Shown: positions 14,543 to 22,693, numbered from the stretch's first letter. The stretch: 38,797 nt of DNA from a virus (IMGVR_UViG_3300045119_000374:1-38797), one strand, 5' to 3'. Made by a program: numbers and translations. The notes: a model not told the origin generated them from the letters alone.

Positions 14543-17199
14543 CACTGTGGCCCTCCCGGTCCCGGCAGTGGTGGCCCGCCCGGTCCCAGTAACGGAGACA
14601 GCGCGGCCCGTTGGGCGATCTGGCCGTATGCCGTGGGCATCCTGCCAGTAGCAAGCGCGTTGCCGATCGCCGCCCGGGTCATCGGATCGGCTGGCGGCAT
14701 CGGGGGCGGCGGCGGGGCCATCGGCCGGGGTGGCATCATGTTGGGCGGACGCGGGCCAGCCATCATCGGGGGCACCATCGGCTGGCCCGCCCCACCCGGC
14801 CGTGGTGGCTGGGGAGGCGCCTGCCCCACGGCCGGAGGTTGTGGCGAGGTCGGTGGCGGCAGGCCGGAGAGCAGGCCAACAGCCGGCGCGTTGCTCTTCA
14901 TGCTCTGCTTGAACTGGTCCAGGGACGGGGCGGGGGTGCCGAACTGCGCCGCCGCCACCCACGTCTTCGTCCACGCATCCAGCGCCGCCTTGTCCCGCTC
15001 CCGATCGTCCTCGAGCAACAGAGAGGCGCGTTTCGTCTGCTGGTCGGCCCGGTCATTCTCCACGTCCGCCGCCGTCTTGCTCTGCTGCACCTGGGCCAGG
15101 ATGAGTGATGGATCGGGCGGCGGCGGGGGTGTCGGCGGCGGCCGGAAGTCGGGCGGCAACTGTTTCAGATAGGCCCCAACATCCGAGATGTTCATGGTCT
15201 CGAGCATCCGGGCCAACGTGTTGCGATACTCCGGGATGCCGGCCAACGGGTTGGACATGCCGCCGACCTGCATGATCTGCTCCTGCTTGCCGGCGATGGC
15301 CGACAACATCTGCAATCGCTCGGCCGGCATGCCCTTACCACCAACATTGACCGCGCACTCCCAGTCGGTGGCCAGCGCACGTGGATCGATGGCGACCCAG
15401 GCATGCCTTATTCTTATGACATTCGGCCGGTCCTGCTGGCGCGCCAGCATCCTCAACAGCCCGCTGTAGAGCGGCGCCAGACCGGTCTCGGCCAAAGTCC
15501 TGGCCACCATGTCGAGCCGATCCTGCGCGGCACTGGACTGTTGCGACACGGCGATGGGCGCGGTCGATTGCAGTTCATCAACAGTGAGACCAGCGCTGGC
15601 CCTGGTGATACCCGTTCTGCTCTCTCTTATACTCTCCAGCACCGCCATGACCGGCAGCGCCTCCTTGCCCATGAAGGGCTTGGTCAACTCGGTCACCGCG
15701 CCGGCGGCGGCCACTCTTATAATACTGCCGATCGCGGTCTGCCTGACGTCGGCCATGTTGACCTGGCCCTGGGTCGCCACCGTCCTCGGAAACATGGACT
15801 GGCCCAGACTGTCCAGGGTGGCCCGCATCACCCGGCTCTCGACCCGCTGCAGATCCATCACCATGTCGGCCTGCGACATGCCGATGACCTGACCCACTTC
15901 CCTGTATGGGGTGAAACAACTCAACGGGATCTCGTCGACCCGCTCCCATTGTATAAGTGACTGGGCGTTGCCCAGCATGTGCACATGGATCAGCTCGGCC
16001 CGGTGGTCCCCGTCCGTGTCCATCCTGATCCAGCCCTCGGCATACCTCACGAGGCTGGTCGCCTTATCGTTCGGCGGGCTGGCGGCCATGTTGCGCCCCC
16101 TGGCCCCATCCCTGGCGATCACCTCCTGACGCCGCCGCATGTCCTGGCCGCGACCCCGATGCGCCAGCACCTTGTCCTCGGGCAGACCCATCTCGAGCAG
16201 CTCCGAGACCGTCACGTCGCGCACATCCCAGACCGCCTTCGCGGTCGCGACGGTCGACGCCGAGGGGTCCACCCAGATACACTCCGCCGGCCGCTGCGTG
16301 ATGTGCGGCCAGCCGCGTGACGTGGAGCGGGTGAGCGTGGCCGACCACAACTCGGCGGGGGCGCCCTGGCTCAGATACATCCGGCCCTCGGGGGTTTTGG
16401 CGAGCGCCTGCTGCTCCTGGGGCAGCATCGGGCGGCGGATGATCCGGCTCGCCTCGATCCCAGGCTCAGCCAGCAACATCTGCAACTGCGGCAGCAACAG
16501 CCCCTCGCACACCTCGGTCCGGCTGGCCTGCCGGGCACCCCAGTGCCATCTGACCCAGCCCGCCTTGCGGGTCAGCGCGTCAAGCAGCGCATCATGCAAT
16601 ATGGTCCAGCCGGGATTGGCCGAGAACAAGGCCCACCGGGCATAGTCCGTCGCCTGCCGCGCCAGCTGGGCCACCGTGCCATCAGTCTCCTCCGACGAAA
16701 TGGGGCTGAAGGAGACGGGATCTTCGACGCCGGTGAAGAGGCGGAGGAGGCTCGGGAGCGTCTGGCGGATGGTGTCCCTGACCACCGTCAGGGTGATGTT
16801 GCTGCGACCCTCGAGGCGGGGCGCGTTGGGTTCGCCCGCGTAATATTCCGATGCCGTTATCCGCTGCCGGCTCAACTGATCATCGTAATTCCGGCAGGTC
16901 GAGAACCAGAACCGGGCGTTTTCAGCGATCTCAGCGTCGGTCTTGCCAAGCCGCTCAAACACAATTTCCTGTTGCCATGGGGCGGCGGTGGGACGCGGTG
17001 ATGGTCTTAATCCCGCCGCGTATCGCCTGAGCGTGGGCGGGAGGGACTGGTCACTGTCGGGCGGCGGATCATCGCCCTGCTTCGGCGGCAACAGAAACGC
17101 CAGCATCTGCTCTGATGTCGCGTTGATGCCGATCGGCCGCATGCCCCTGGGCACGAGGTTGGGGATCGGTGGAAGGGGAGGGGGGCCGATGCCGCTCAT
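14542..17199 (-). CDS. Portal protein (large podovirus type)
   Basis: The protein has 885 residues; ATG 17199 overlaps the previous stop as ATGA. It has a long N-terminus, then segments typical of large podovirus portals: RITASEYYAGEPNAPRLEGR, a helical NADSLGQSMFPRTVATQGQV core, a VMAVLESIRESRTGITRASA stretch and a QDRLDMVARTLAETGLAPLY helix that forms the crown and stem. The last 160 residues are Pro/Met/Gln-rich, giving a flexible barrel extension. The portal forms the dodecameric DNA gate at the head vertex. It follows terminase as expected; family assignment rests on these patterns. Confidence 0.87.
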   Translation of the reverse strand: MSGIGPPPLPPIPNLVPRGMRPIGINATSEQMLAFLLPPKQGDDPPPDSDQSLPPTLRRYAAGLRPSPRPTAAPWQQEIVFERLGKTDAEIAENARFWFSTCRNYDDQLSRQRITASEYYAGEPNAPRLEGRSNITLTVVRDTIRQTLPSLLRLFTGVEDPVSFSPISSEETDGTVAQLARQATDYARWALFSANPGWTILHDALLDALTRKAGWVRWHWGARQASRTEVCEGLLLPQLQMLLAEPGIEASRIIRRPMLPQEQQALAKTPEGRMYLSQGAPAELWSATLTRSTSRGWPHITQRPAECIWVDPSASTVATAKAVWDVRDVTVSELLEMGLPEDKVLAHRGRGQDMRRRQEVIARDGARGRNMAASPPNDKATSLVRYAEGWIRMDTDGDHRAELIHVHMLGNAQSLIQWERVDEIPLSCFTPYREVGQVIGMSQADMVMDLQRVESRVMRATLDSLGQSMFPRTVATQGQVNMADVRQTAIGSIIRVAAAGAVTELTKPFMGKEALPVMAVLESIRESRTGITRASAGLTVDELQSTAPIAVSQQSSAAQDRLDMVARTLAETGLAPLYSGLLRMLARQQDRPNVIRIRHAWVAIDPRALATDWECAVNVGGKGMPAERLQMLSAIAGKQEQIMQVGGMSNPLAGIPEYRNTLARMLETMNISDVGAYLKQLPPDFRPPPTPPPPPDPSLILAQVQQSKTAADVENDRADQQTKRASLLLEDDRERDKAALDAWTKTWVAAAQFGTPAPSLDQFKQSMKSNAPAVGLLSGLPPPTSPQPPAVGQAPPQPPRPGGAGQPMVPPMMAGPRPPNMMPPRPMAPPPPPMPPADPMTRAAIGNALATGRMPTAYGQIAQRAALSPLLGPGGPPLPGPGGPQ

Positions 17200-17681
17200 G
17201 CCGGTTTATCCTCCGCGTCGGGCAACAACCGCTCCGCCAACCGAAACAAATCCATAATCAATCCAATCGGAGCGTCCGCCTCGAATAAAAAATCGCTGAT
17301 CCGCACGACGTCGCAAGCCGCATCGGTCAATTCTTCCGGCCCCTCGTTCAAGGCCAACACCACGAACGGAATCTGGCGGCGCGACACATCATCAGCCAAC
17401 CGGTCCCGCTCACGCTTCCACGCCTTCAATCGACGCCTGCTCTGACGACGCTCCGCCGCGAAAGCCGGGGCGATATGCTCGAGCACGTCCCACATCGACA
17501 CGGCCCGGCCCCCACGCGCCATTTCATCCAACATCTGTCCGCCACGTCGTTTGATCGCGGCGTTGAATGCCCCCCCGTCATTGGCCGACGCCGCCGCCGA
17601 TCGGATCTCTTCAATCTGAAAGATCAGATCGCCGAGATGATCTCTCGTTACAGAGAAGCCCGGCGGGGTTTCATCGCTCAT
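17196..17681 (-). CDS. Helical protein of the terminase-portal interval
   Basis: The protein has 161 residues; ATG 17681 overlaps the previous stop as ATGA, so an upstream ATG at 17702 is not needed. It is rich in Arg and Ala with a basic segment RRQSRRRLKAWKRERDRLAD, an RRQIPFVVLALNEGPEEL segment and an acidic C-terminus. No zinc or enzymatic motif is visible. Its place among terminase-portal genes suggests a packaging or assembly accessory. Unknown. Confidence 0.68.
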   Translation of the reverse strand: MSDETPPGFSVTRDHLGDLIFQIEEIRSAAASANDGGAFNAAIKRRGGQMLDEMARGGRAVSMWDVLEHIAPAFAAERRQSRRRLKAWKRERDRLADDVSRRQIPFVVLALNEGPEELTDAACDVVRISDFLFEADAPIGLIMDLFRLAERLLPDAEDKPA

Positions 17682-17809
17682 GCCGTCGCCCCAACCGACC
17701 AAACCCGCGAGGCGATCAACCGGCCACGCGCCCGCCGCAACCGCCGCTCCGCCGCGTGAAACGCCGCCAATGCCTCCCGATATTCCGCCTCCGGATCAAT
17801 CTCGGTCAT
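17678..17809 (-). CDS. Tiny basic protein between ATGA-coupled genes
   Basis: This 43-residue protein starts MTEIDPEAEYREALAAFHAA and ends RVWSVGATA. Its ATG (17809) overlaps the upstream stop as ATGA and its own stop overlaps the next start as ATGA (17678-17681), so coupling on both sides argues that it is real. It is too short for a domain call: an acidic start, then an Arg-rich helix. Confidence 0.68.
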   Translation of the reverse strand: MTEIDPEAEYREALAAFHAAERRLRRARGRLIASRVWSVGATA

Positions 17810-18024
17810 ACGTCGGCCCTCACGCCATACAACGCCTCATCATCCGTCAAACCCTCGGCGTTCCGCACGACAATGGTCGCCGGCCCGGGCTTGTACGAAC
17901 GCCGCTCCAACGCCTCCAAAGCCAACGCCAGAATCTTGAACTCGCGATGCAGCCCCTTAACCATGAGCCGCGTGTCCGCGACGGAGTCCTTCAACCGCCT
18001 GATCTCACCATCGGTCATGCTCAT
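17806..18024 (-). CDS. Small coiled-coil-like protein after TerL
   Basis: The protein has 72 residues and starts MSMTDGEIRRLKDSVADTRL at ATG 18024, two bases after the terminase stop with a GGGGAG in the end of that gene. It is helical and charged (LMVKGLHREFKILALALEAL) and ends in a small strand region. Its stop overlaps the next start as ATGA. No family is recognised. Confidence 0.68.
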   Translation of the reverse strand: MSMTDGEIRRLKDSVADTRLMVKGLHREFKILALALEALERRSYKPGPATIVVRNAEGLTDDEALYGVRADV

Positions 18025-18026
18025 GA

Positions 18027-19481
18027 CTACACGAACTCCCCCGGCTGGAAGGCCATCCCAAACGGCCGGCTGTCATGCAAACCACTGGTCATGCCACTGC
18101 CAATCCCCAGGCCCTGCTGGGCAAAGGTGTGGATGAGAGCGTCAGCGGCATCAGGTGATGCCAGACCTCGGCTTCGCATGCTGTTCTTGCTCTCGACCTG
18201 CAGCCGCCCATCACTCAGGAACGCGTAGCGTGGGGCCACCAGATCATCCCTGAGTTGATCATCGAGGGGGAGGCGGCAGGCCCTGCTCTCCAGCCACTCC
18301 TTGGTCCGGACCCACAACTCGTCTCTGAGCCTCGCGTATTTGCCAGTGGTTGACGCCGACTCGGAGACATTGAGCCCCAGTATGGGCAGGTTCTGCTCGT
18401 GCAGGCGGTCGACAACGCCGCTGCCAATGCCGATGACATCAATCACGATCAGCGCGGGCTTGATGGTCTGGAGGTCGTATTCGGCTTTGATCGCGCCACT
18501 GAGTTGCATCGTATCGAACTGCCGCCACCGCCTGGGCATCTCAGTCACCACGTTGCCACGCCGCTTGATGAGGACGGAGGCGTCACTGCCGAAGCGAGCC
18601 ACGTCGATTCCCCATATTTCGGATTCGGTCATGACAATGGGAATGTCCCGACGCATCGCGCTATCGACCAGATCGGCGCCAATCAGCGTGTTGTCATCGG
18701 CCTGGGGAAACTCACCAAGCACCCTTACCCTGTAGGCATTGCTGTCGATACCGTATCGTTTCGCTATTTCATCGACAAAGCCGGGTGATACCCTCTTGCT
18801 TTCCGCTGATGATACCTTCATGGTTAGCCACCTGTCTCTTTCGAGCATGTGACATCTCCAGAAGAAACCACTCGATCGTGTCGGATTGCCAATGAGTATC
18901 GTTACGGCACCGGGGGAGGACATGCTGCCACCCGCCGCCTCGAACACCGCCTCGGGTATGCCGCTGGCCTCATCAGCCACCAGCAGCACATGATCACTGT
19001 GCAGCCCAGCCATCGCCTCGGGCGTGTCGGCCCGGCTCGTCCTGGCGGTGATGAAACACTCCTGATCAGAACGCAGCGTTATGTGATCACTGGTGATGTT
19101 CCAGAGATCCCGCCAACCTTTCGGCAACAGATTGAACCACTTGATGGTCTCGGGCCACAACGCGTCAAACAACTGCGGACTGGTCGGCGCGGTGCAGGCG
19201 ATCTTGAATGGCGCGCGGGTGTTCGCATACCACGTGAGAACCCACGCCGCGAAAGCCGTCTTACCAACACCATGACCACTTCTGATGGCGATACGGGTGT
19301 GGCCTTTGGCGAGGGCCTGCAGCGCCTGCAACTGCCATGCATCCGGCTCGACGCGCAGCACCTCCCTCACAAACGCAACCGGTGCCCGAGCATACCTGCT
19401 GATCGCGACGTGGAACGGGTTCTCCGCTCTGGCGATCCGCTCGCCCCAGTCAGAGGGAAGCGTGCTCGGGGCGTCGTTCAT
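18027..19481 (-). CDS. terL: Terminase large subunit
   Basis: The protein has 484 residues. ATG 19481 overlaps the preceding membrane-gene stop as ATGA; an ATG at 19499 would overlap that gene more. Walker A RSGHGVGKT (67-75), a Walker B VLLVADE (165-171), and in the C-terminal nuclease domain a GIDVARFGSD pair of Asp residues (293, 300), a further VIDVIG Asp (348) and a C-terminal SPDAADALIHTFA (about 455-467) give the ATPase plus RNase H-like nuclease of TerL. It cuts and packages DNA into the prohead together with a small subunit. Packaging type cannot be read from sequence alone. Confidence 0.95.
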   Translation of the reverse strand: MNDAPSTLPSDWGERIARAENPFHVAISRYARAPVAFVREVLRVEPDAWQLQALQALAKGHTRIAIRSGHGVGKTAFAAWVLTWYANTRAPFKIACTAPTSPQLFDALWPETIKWFNLLPKGWRDLWNITSDHITLRSDQECFITARTSRADTPEAMAGLHSDHVLLVADEASGIPEAVFEAAGGSMSSPGAVTILIGNPTRSSGFFWRCHMLERDRWLTMKVSSAESKRVSPGFVDEIAKRYGIDSNAYRVRVLGEFPQADDNTLIGADLVDSAMRRDIPIVMTESEIWGIDVARFGSDASVLIKRRGNVVTEMPRRWRQFDTMQLSGAIKAEYDLQTIKPALIVIDVIGIGSGVVDRLHEQNLPILGLNVSESASTTGKYARLRDELWVRTKEWLESRACRLPLDDQLRDDLVAPRYAFLSDGRLQVESKNSMRSRGLASPDAADALIHTFAQQGLGIGSGMTSGLHDSRPFGMAFQPGEFV

Positions 19482-19675
19482 CCAGGCTTGTCCAGGCAAC
19501 GCTCGATGATCGTCTTCAACAACGCGTTCCTGGCCTCGCTGTTGTGGCTGACAGAGTAAGCAAGGGCGCCCATGAACATGATGTTGAGGACGAGAAGCGC
19601 AATGAAGGCCGGAGGAAGAGCGCGAATGAGCTTGTCGGGAATGCCAGCCAGTAACTGCTGCGTGCTCTCGTTCAT
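19478..19675 (-). CDS. Single-pass membrane protein preceding TerL
   Basis: The protein has 65 residues and starts MNESTQQLLAGIPDKLIRAL. One hydrophobic helix (PPAFIALLVLNIMFMGALAY) is followed by a charged tail; the pattern KLI-ALPPAFIALLVLN recurs in small unannotated proteins beside terminase genes of proteobacterial phages. Its stop is coupled to TerL. A holin-like or assembly role is possible and unproven. Confidence 0.75.
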   Translation of the reverse strand: MNESTQQLLAGIPDKLIRALPPAFIALLVLNIMFMGALAYSVSHNSEARNALLKTIIERCLDKPG

Positions 19676-19753
19676 GGCGGCGTCATGGCAGTTGCGACTG
19701 CGTAACGGTGTTGGGGAATTTCAAGCCAGGATTTGGGAGGGGGGCCAGTGCCA

Positions 19754-20041
19754 TCACCAGACGGCCTTGGTGGGGGGGCCTCGGCGGCCGTCGCTGGCAC
19801 GGCAGGCGGGACACACGGTGACGTCCGGACCGTTGGCGCTGAACCATGCCCAGCAAGCCAGACAGCGGCGCTTTGTCATAACACTGTCGTCACGCTTCTG
19901 CGGATAACCGCTGTGTCCGTAGCATAAGTCATGCGGCCACCTGATCAAACGGTCGTTTACGGATGTCGCATGGTTTTGTATGAGCGTTAGTTGTTCCTGC
20001 TTCGTTCGCGCATGGCTCGCGGAATGTCGCGACATACTCAT
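19754..20041 (-). CDS. Small zinc-ribbon-like protein
   Basis: The protein has 95 residues; ATG 20041 overlaps the upstream stop as ATGA. The C-terminal half holds C-x2-C (CLACWAWF) and CPACRASDGRR, spaced as a four-Cys zinc ribbon. The N-terminal 50 residues have no clear structure, and an internal ATG at 19879 would give just the ribbon. The role is unknown; DNA contact near the terminase genes is plausible. Confidence 0.62.
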   Translation of the reverse strand: MSMSRHSASHARTKQEQLTLIQNHATSVNDRLIRWPHDLCYGHSGYPQKRDDSVMTKRRCLACWAWFSANGPDVTVCPACRASDGRRGPPTKAVW

Positions 20042-20562
20042 TCCGTTGGCACATCGGTATCGCTCGTCACCGCCGCGTGCTCGATGACAGGTGGCGCATC
20101 GGCCGAAGCCAGCAGCTCCTGCGAGATCACCCGCGCGGCTACTAAGTGCAGTTCAATGGTAGCGTTGCCCGTCGTCTCAATTTCCTGCTTCGGCCTCCCA
20201 AACCCACGGTCGAGTAGCGCGATGGCCGCCGCCAGCCGCATCTTCTCATCCTTACTGCCGAGCAGCCGCGCCGCGACTTCGATGCAACGTGGTCCATGCT
20301 TACGCGCGAGCGCCGCGATATCCACCTCGGGCTTCGGCCGACCGTTGGGATTGCCCGATTGACCGGGTTTCCACGCGCTGCGCGGCAACGGATTGCCTGA
20401 TTGTCCTGGCTTCCACGCCGTCGAAGGCAGCTTTCGTGGCGTTCGTGCTTGTTCGGACGTGCTAACAGACACGTGAGACAAATCCCATGCCATGATTATG
20501 TGTTTCATGACAGCGAGACGCCGCCGATCTGTCAATCCCTCGATGAAAATCGCCCGTTTCAT
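20038..20562 (-). CDS. DUF5681-like protein, terminase small-subunit candidate
   Basis: The protein is 174 residues with ATG 20562; no Shine-Dalgarno supports this start and ATG 20493 is another option. Two copies of a W-K-P-G-Q-S-G-N-P motif (AWKPGQSGNPLPRS and AWKPGQSGNPNGRP) occur in tandem, the second followed by GRPKPEVD as in DUF5681 proteins. After that comes a helical part (VAARLLGSKDEKMRLAAAIA) and DRGFGRPKQE. DUF5681 genes often stand where a small terminase is expected. It leads the late operon. The duplicated motif is unusual. Function is inference from context. Confidence 0.72.
   Translation of the reverse strand: MKRAIFIEGLTDRRRLAVMKHIIMAWDLSHVSVSTSEQARTPRKLPSTAWKPGQSGNPLPRSAWKPGQSGNPNGRPKPEVDIAALARKHGPRCIEVAARLLGSKDEKMRLAAAIALLDRGFGRPKQEIETTGNATIELHLVAARVISQELLASADAPPVIEHAAVTSDTDVPTE
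20507..20535 (-). promoter_or_regulatory. Possible internal late promoter
   Basis: TTGACA (20535-20530) followed after 17 bases by TGTCAT (20512-20507) faces the late operon, inside the DUF5681-like frame. If used, the start would be ATG 20493, about seven bases after the expected transcription start. Only the -35 is a full match. Confidence 0.35.
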
Positions 20563-20587
20563 CGAAAATATTCATGATAAAAACCCA

Positions 20588-20616
20588 TTGACGAACATCA
20601 CGCCATTTCGTATATC
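20588..20616 (+). promoter_or_regulatory. Promoter of the small rightward early operon
   Basis: TTGACG (20588-20593) and TATATC (20611-20616) are 17 bases apart, a good sigma-70 match, followed by AGGA nine bases before ATG 20644. It lies in the short divergent gap between the DUF5681-like gene and the first early gene. Confidence 0.62.
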
Positions 20617-20643
20617 GATGTCATCAACACAGGAACACAGCAC

Positions 20644-20934
20644 ATGACCAACGAATTGAACTGGCTCCGGGGTAAAGCGAAGCAAATCCAGACGGACACG
20701 CTGGTCATCACACCCGATGAAGCGATTGCCGCCGAGTGTCAGCCGGGGACTTACCGCGTTGAGTATTTCGCCTTCAGAGGCACCGTTCCTTACCGCATGG
20801 CTCGTGCGCTCGCTGGCAGCAAGCTAACCAACACCGAGACCGAGAACGAGGTGCTTCACCTGGGCAACGGTTATCGCGGCGGTGAGGGTCAATGCCGGTA
20901 TTACCGGACGGTCTACACGCTACTGGCCGCCTGA
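20644..20934 (+). CDS. Small early protein, unknown
   Basis: The protein has 96 residues and starts MTNELNWLRGKAKQIQTDTL with AGGA nine bases upstream. It looks strand-rich in the middle (GTYRVEYFAFRGTVPYRMAR) and ends with YYRTVYTLLAA. No motif is recognised. It is first in a rightward operon of five genes and is driven by the promoter at 20588. Confidence 0.72.
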   Translation: MTNELNWLRGKAKQIQTDTLVITPDEAIAAECQPGTYRVEYFAFRGTVPYRMARALAGSKLTNTETENEVLHLGNGYRGGEGQCRYYRTVYTLLAA

Positions 20935-20960
20935 CCCCACGCCCCACGCCCCACGCCCCA
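20935..20960. repeat. 7-bp tandem repeat CCCCACG
   Basis: CCCCACG is repeated 3.7 times (20935-20960) right after the stop of the first early gene and before the ribosome site of the next. It may be replication slippage. It forms no hairpin. Confidence 0.85.
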
Positions 20961-20980
20961 TCACACGAGGACCATTTCCC

Positions 20981-21487
20981 ATGCCCCGCCTCATTCGCAC
21001 TCGCTACATTCCATCCGGTTCGCTCAAGGTCACCGACAAGCAATCCGACGCGGTTGCTTACCTTTACGCTGGCGAGAAGTCCGGCCGGCTGAACGCCATC
21101 ATCTACTACGGCAAGCAGACCAAATCGGTGGCGTTCCACTCCTACCGCACCGAGGCCGAGCGCGAAGCCAACGTGCGCGACTGGTTTGAAGCGCGGCGGA
21201 AGCAAATGGCATCGAAAGCGGAATATGCCGTTGAGCGTGCGACGCGTGTAGCGACCGGCGCGCGTTTTGAGATTGGCCGGACGTATTACGATCGCTCGTC
21301 ATGCGACTGGGACACTGTCTACAGCTTCAAAATCATCAGCCGGACGGAGAAGACGATCACGATTGAAGAGCATGGCGAGGTTAAAAAGCGCGGCATCTAT
21401 ATCGCGGACAATGGTGTGGAGTGCTGCAAGCCGCATGGCACGTATTCCATGTGCTCGGTCATCCGCGCCGACAAATTGACCGCCTGA
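20981..21487 (+). CDS. Early protein of unknown function
   Basis: The protein has 168 residues; ATG 20981 was chosen with GAGG upstream, since the longer frame to 20882 overlaps the previous gene. The first half has strands and turns (TRYIPSGSLKVTDKQSDAVA, LNAIIYYGKQTKSVAFHSYR), then a helix (EAEREANVRDWFEARRKQM), then a second strand-rich half with KIISRTEKTITIEEHGEVKK and a NGVECCKPHGTYSMC segment. I do not recognise a family. Probably an early host- or DNA-interacting protein. Confidence 0.75.
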   Translation: MPRLIRTRYIPSGSLKVTDKQSDAVAYLYAGEKSGRLNAIIYYGKQTKSVAFHSYRTEAEREANVRDWFEARRKQMASKAEYAVERATRVATGARFEIGRTYYDRSSCDWDTVYSFKIISRTEKTITIEEHGEVKKRGIYIADNGVECCKPHGTYSMCSVIRADKLTA

Positions 21488-21520
21488 CACGCCCCCATCA
21501 TTCAACCGAGGACACCTGAC

Positions 21521-21832
21521 ATGACCACGACGAACACCCGTTACATCGCGATCGAGCATAACAGCGGCTTCATCTGGGGCGACGCGACCTGTGAGACGCC
21601 GGAGGCGGCCTGCGCTGCCATTGATCGCGACGCTGACGGATCGAAAGCGTCCGTGGCCTGGGAGCGGGGTTCACCGATCCGCGACACTGACGGCGGCTAC
21701 CACCTGTATGTGGCACCCGATGGCCTCCCTGCCATCGAGGATGGTCAGGACCAGGAGATGATTGATCGGGTGATCGCCGAGTGTCGCCACATTGGTGACT
21801 ACCGTCCGGTCGCCGAGGTGGAGGAGTCATGA
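21521..21832 (+). CDS. Small acidic early protein
   Basis: The protein has 103 residues and starts MTTTNTRYIAIEHNSGFIWG; GAGG lies ten bases upstream. It is acidic (about 20 Asp/Glu) with TPEAACAAIDRDADGS and a DGGYHLYVAPDGLPAIEDGQ segment. Small acidic early proteins often mimic DNA, but nothing else supports that here. Its stop is coupled (ATGA) to the next gene. Confidence 0.7.
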   Translation: MTTTNTRYIAIEHNSGFIWGDATCETPEAACAAIDRDADGSKASVAWERGSPIRDTDGGYHLYVAPDGLPAIEDGQDQEMIDRVIAECRHIGDYRPVAEVEES

Positions 21833-22158
21833 GCGGCAGCCCTCTCCGCCCCCTGATCCCCGCGCATCAGGCCCTTGAGCCGTCTCCGGAGCCTGTCACG
21901 GCCACCGCCGTTCCCGAGGCTGTCAGCCACTCACTTCCGCGTCCGTTATCCCCTGGCGCCCGTCTGGCGGCCGCTCTGAAGGCCATCCGCTGGACCTACG
22001 GCACCCTGGCCGTCGAACTACGGACCTCCCCCTCCACCACCCGCAACTGGGGCCTGGGTCGTAGCCCCGTTCCTCCGGCGCTGCTGGCGTGGCTCGAGGA
22101 TCTTGCCGCGTATCACCACACGCATCCCGCTCCGCCGCTGAGGGATCGGGAGCCATGA
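21829..22158 (+). CDS. HTH-like early protein
   Basis: The protein has 109 residues. After a Pro/Ser-rich 45-residue start, the segment LAAALKAIRWTYGTLAVELR then TSPSTTRNWGLGRSPVPPALLAWL has the length and spacing of an XRE-type helix-turn-helix (T-x4-E-L-x5-T-x2-NW). It overlaps both neighbours as ATGA. A regulator role is inference. Confidence 0.7.
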   Translation: MSGSPLRPLIPAHQALEPSPEPVTATAVPEAVSHSLPRPLSPGARLAAALKAIRWTYGTLAVELRTSPSTTRNWGLGRSPVPPALLAWLEDLAAYHHTHPAPPLRDREP

Positions 22159-22331
22159 AAGCCTCGGAGCGAGTGGCCAAGGCGATTTACGCCCTTAATC
22201 CACACCTCGATCAAGGTGTCCCGGTGCCATGGGACGAACTGCGCGGGCCGTTGCGCGATTCAGCTTTTCGGATCGCCAGGGCCGCGATTGAAGCGATTGC
22301 GGCCCTCGACGAGCGTGATGACGCGCCATAG
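22155..22331 (+). CDS. Small helical early protein
   Basis: The protein has 58 residues. ATG 22155 overlaps the previous stop as ATGA and starts MKASERVAKAIYALNPHLDQ. It is helical with an Ala/Ile-rich C-terminus (RIARAAIEAIAALDERDDAP). This type is seen in many small phage proteins without a known role. It is the last gene before a strong terminator. Confidence 0.72.
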   Translation: MKASERVAKAIYALNPHLDQGVPVPWDELRGPLRDSAFRIARAAIEAIAALDERDDAP

Positions 22332-22379
22332 TCTCTGTCCGTCGCTCCTCGCGACTGTCACCACGATCCACTCCGACCG

Positions 22380-22413
22380 CCGCCGCCCTCCCCCCTTGGC
22401 GGCGGTTTTTTTT
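22380..22413 (+). terminator. Intrinsic terminator of the rightward early operon
   Basis: CCGCCGCC (22380-22387) pairs with GGCGGCGG (22398-22405) around a 10-base loop and is followed by eight T (22406-22413). It is a textbook rho-independent terminator 48 bases after the last stop codon. Confidence 0.92.
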
Positions 22414-22450
22414 GTGGCCGGACACCAATCCCGCATTTGACTTTCGTCAA

Positions 22451-22651
22451 CACCGTAGCAGCGTAGCTCTCTATAGAGAATGGATGCTACGCTACGGATA
22501 CGGAGGGGTCGAAACCCCCCCGTTCGTATCCGGCCTTGCTACGGGCTAAATTTTTGTTTTTGTTGGATAATTCGGAAATCGTAGCAGACCGTAGCATCGT
22601 TACGGTAGCAAAAGATACGATCCGTTGCCGTAGCAGAATGGATGATACGAT
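22451..22651. other. Candidate replication origin: CGTAGCA repeat cluster
   Basis: Seven-base units CGTAGCA or its complement recur at 22454, 22580, 22590 and 22629 (forward), 22604 (GGTAGCA), 22462 (CGTAGCT) and, inverted, at 22485, 22490 (CGCTACG) and 22537. GATACGAT occurs at 22614 and 22644, and a 15-base AGAATGGATG-N-TACG at 22477 and 22635 with one mismatch. An AT-rich run (about 22545-22580) lies among them. Iteron-like repeats, an AT-rich stretch and the adjacent RepA-like helicase gene are what a theta or strand-displacement origin looks like. It lies between two convergent operons and has no open frame. Confidence 0.62.
22495..22532. repeat. Long perfect-arm hairpin inside the repeat cluster
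   Basis: CGGATACG (22495-22502) pairs with CGTATCCG (22525-22532), and inside it GGGGT (22505-22509) pairs with ACCCC (22514-22518) around CGAA. It could be an origin hairpin (single-strand initiation type) or a two-way transcription terminator; the T-rich stretch starts 17 bases downstream on the plus strand. Confidence 0.75.
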
Positions 22652-22662
22652 TTGGTTTTCCC

Positions 22663-22693
22663 TGGTGAGTATATATCTGTCTGCGACTCACCA
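22663..22693. terminator. Inverted repeat at the end of the helicase gene
   Basis: TGGTGAGT (22663-22670) is the exact complement of ACTCACCA (22686-22693), with a 15-base loop, and it overlaps the helicase stop codon. There is no T-run, so it may be a weak terminator or stability element of the leftward operon. Confidence 0.45.

Noticed and set aside
22495-22532. CRISPR-like or tRNA-like structure
   Set aside because: Single hairpin without repeat-spacer periodicity or a cloverleaf; no CRISPR array or tRNA was found anywhere.
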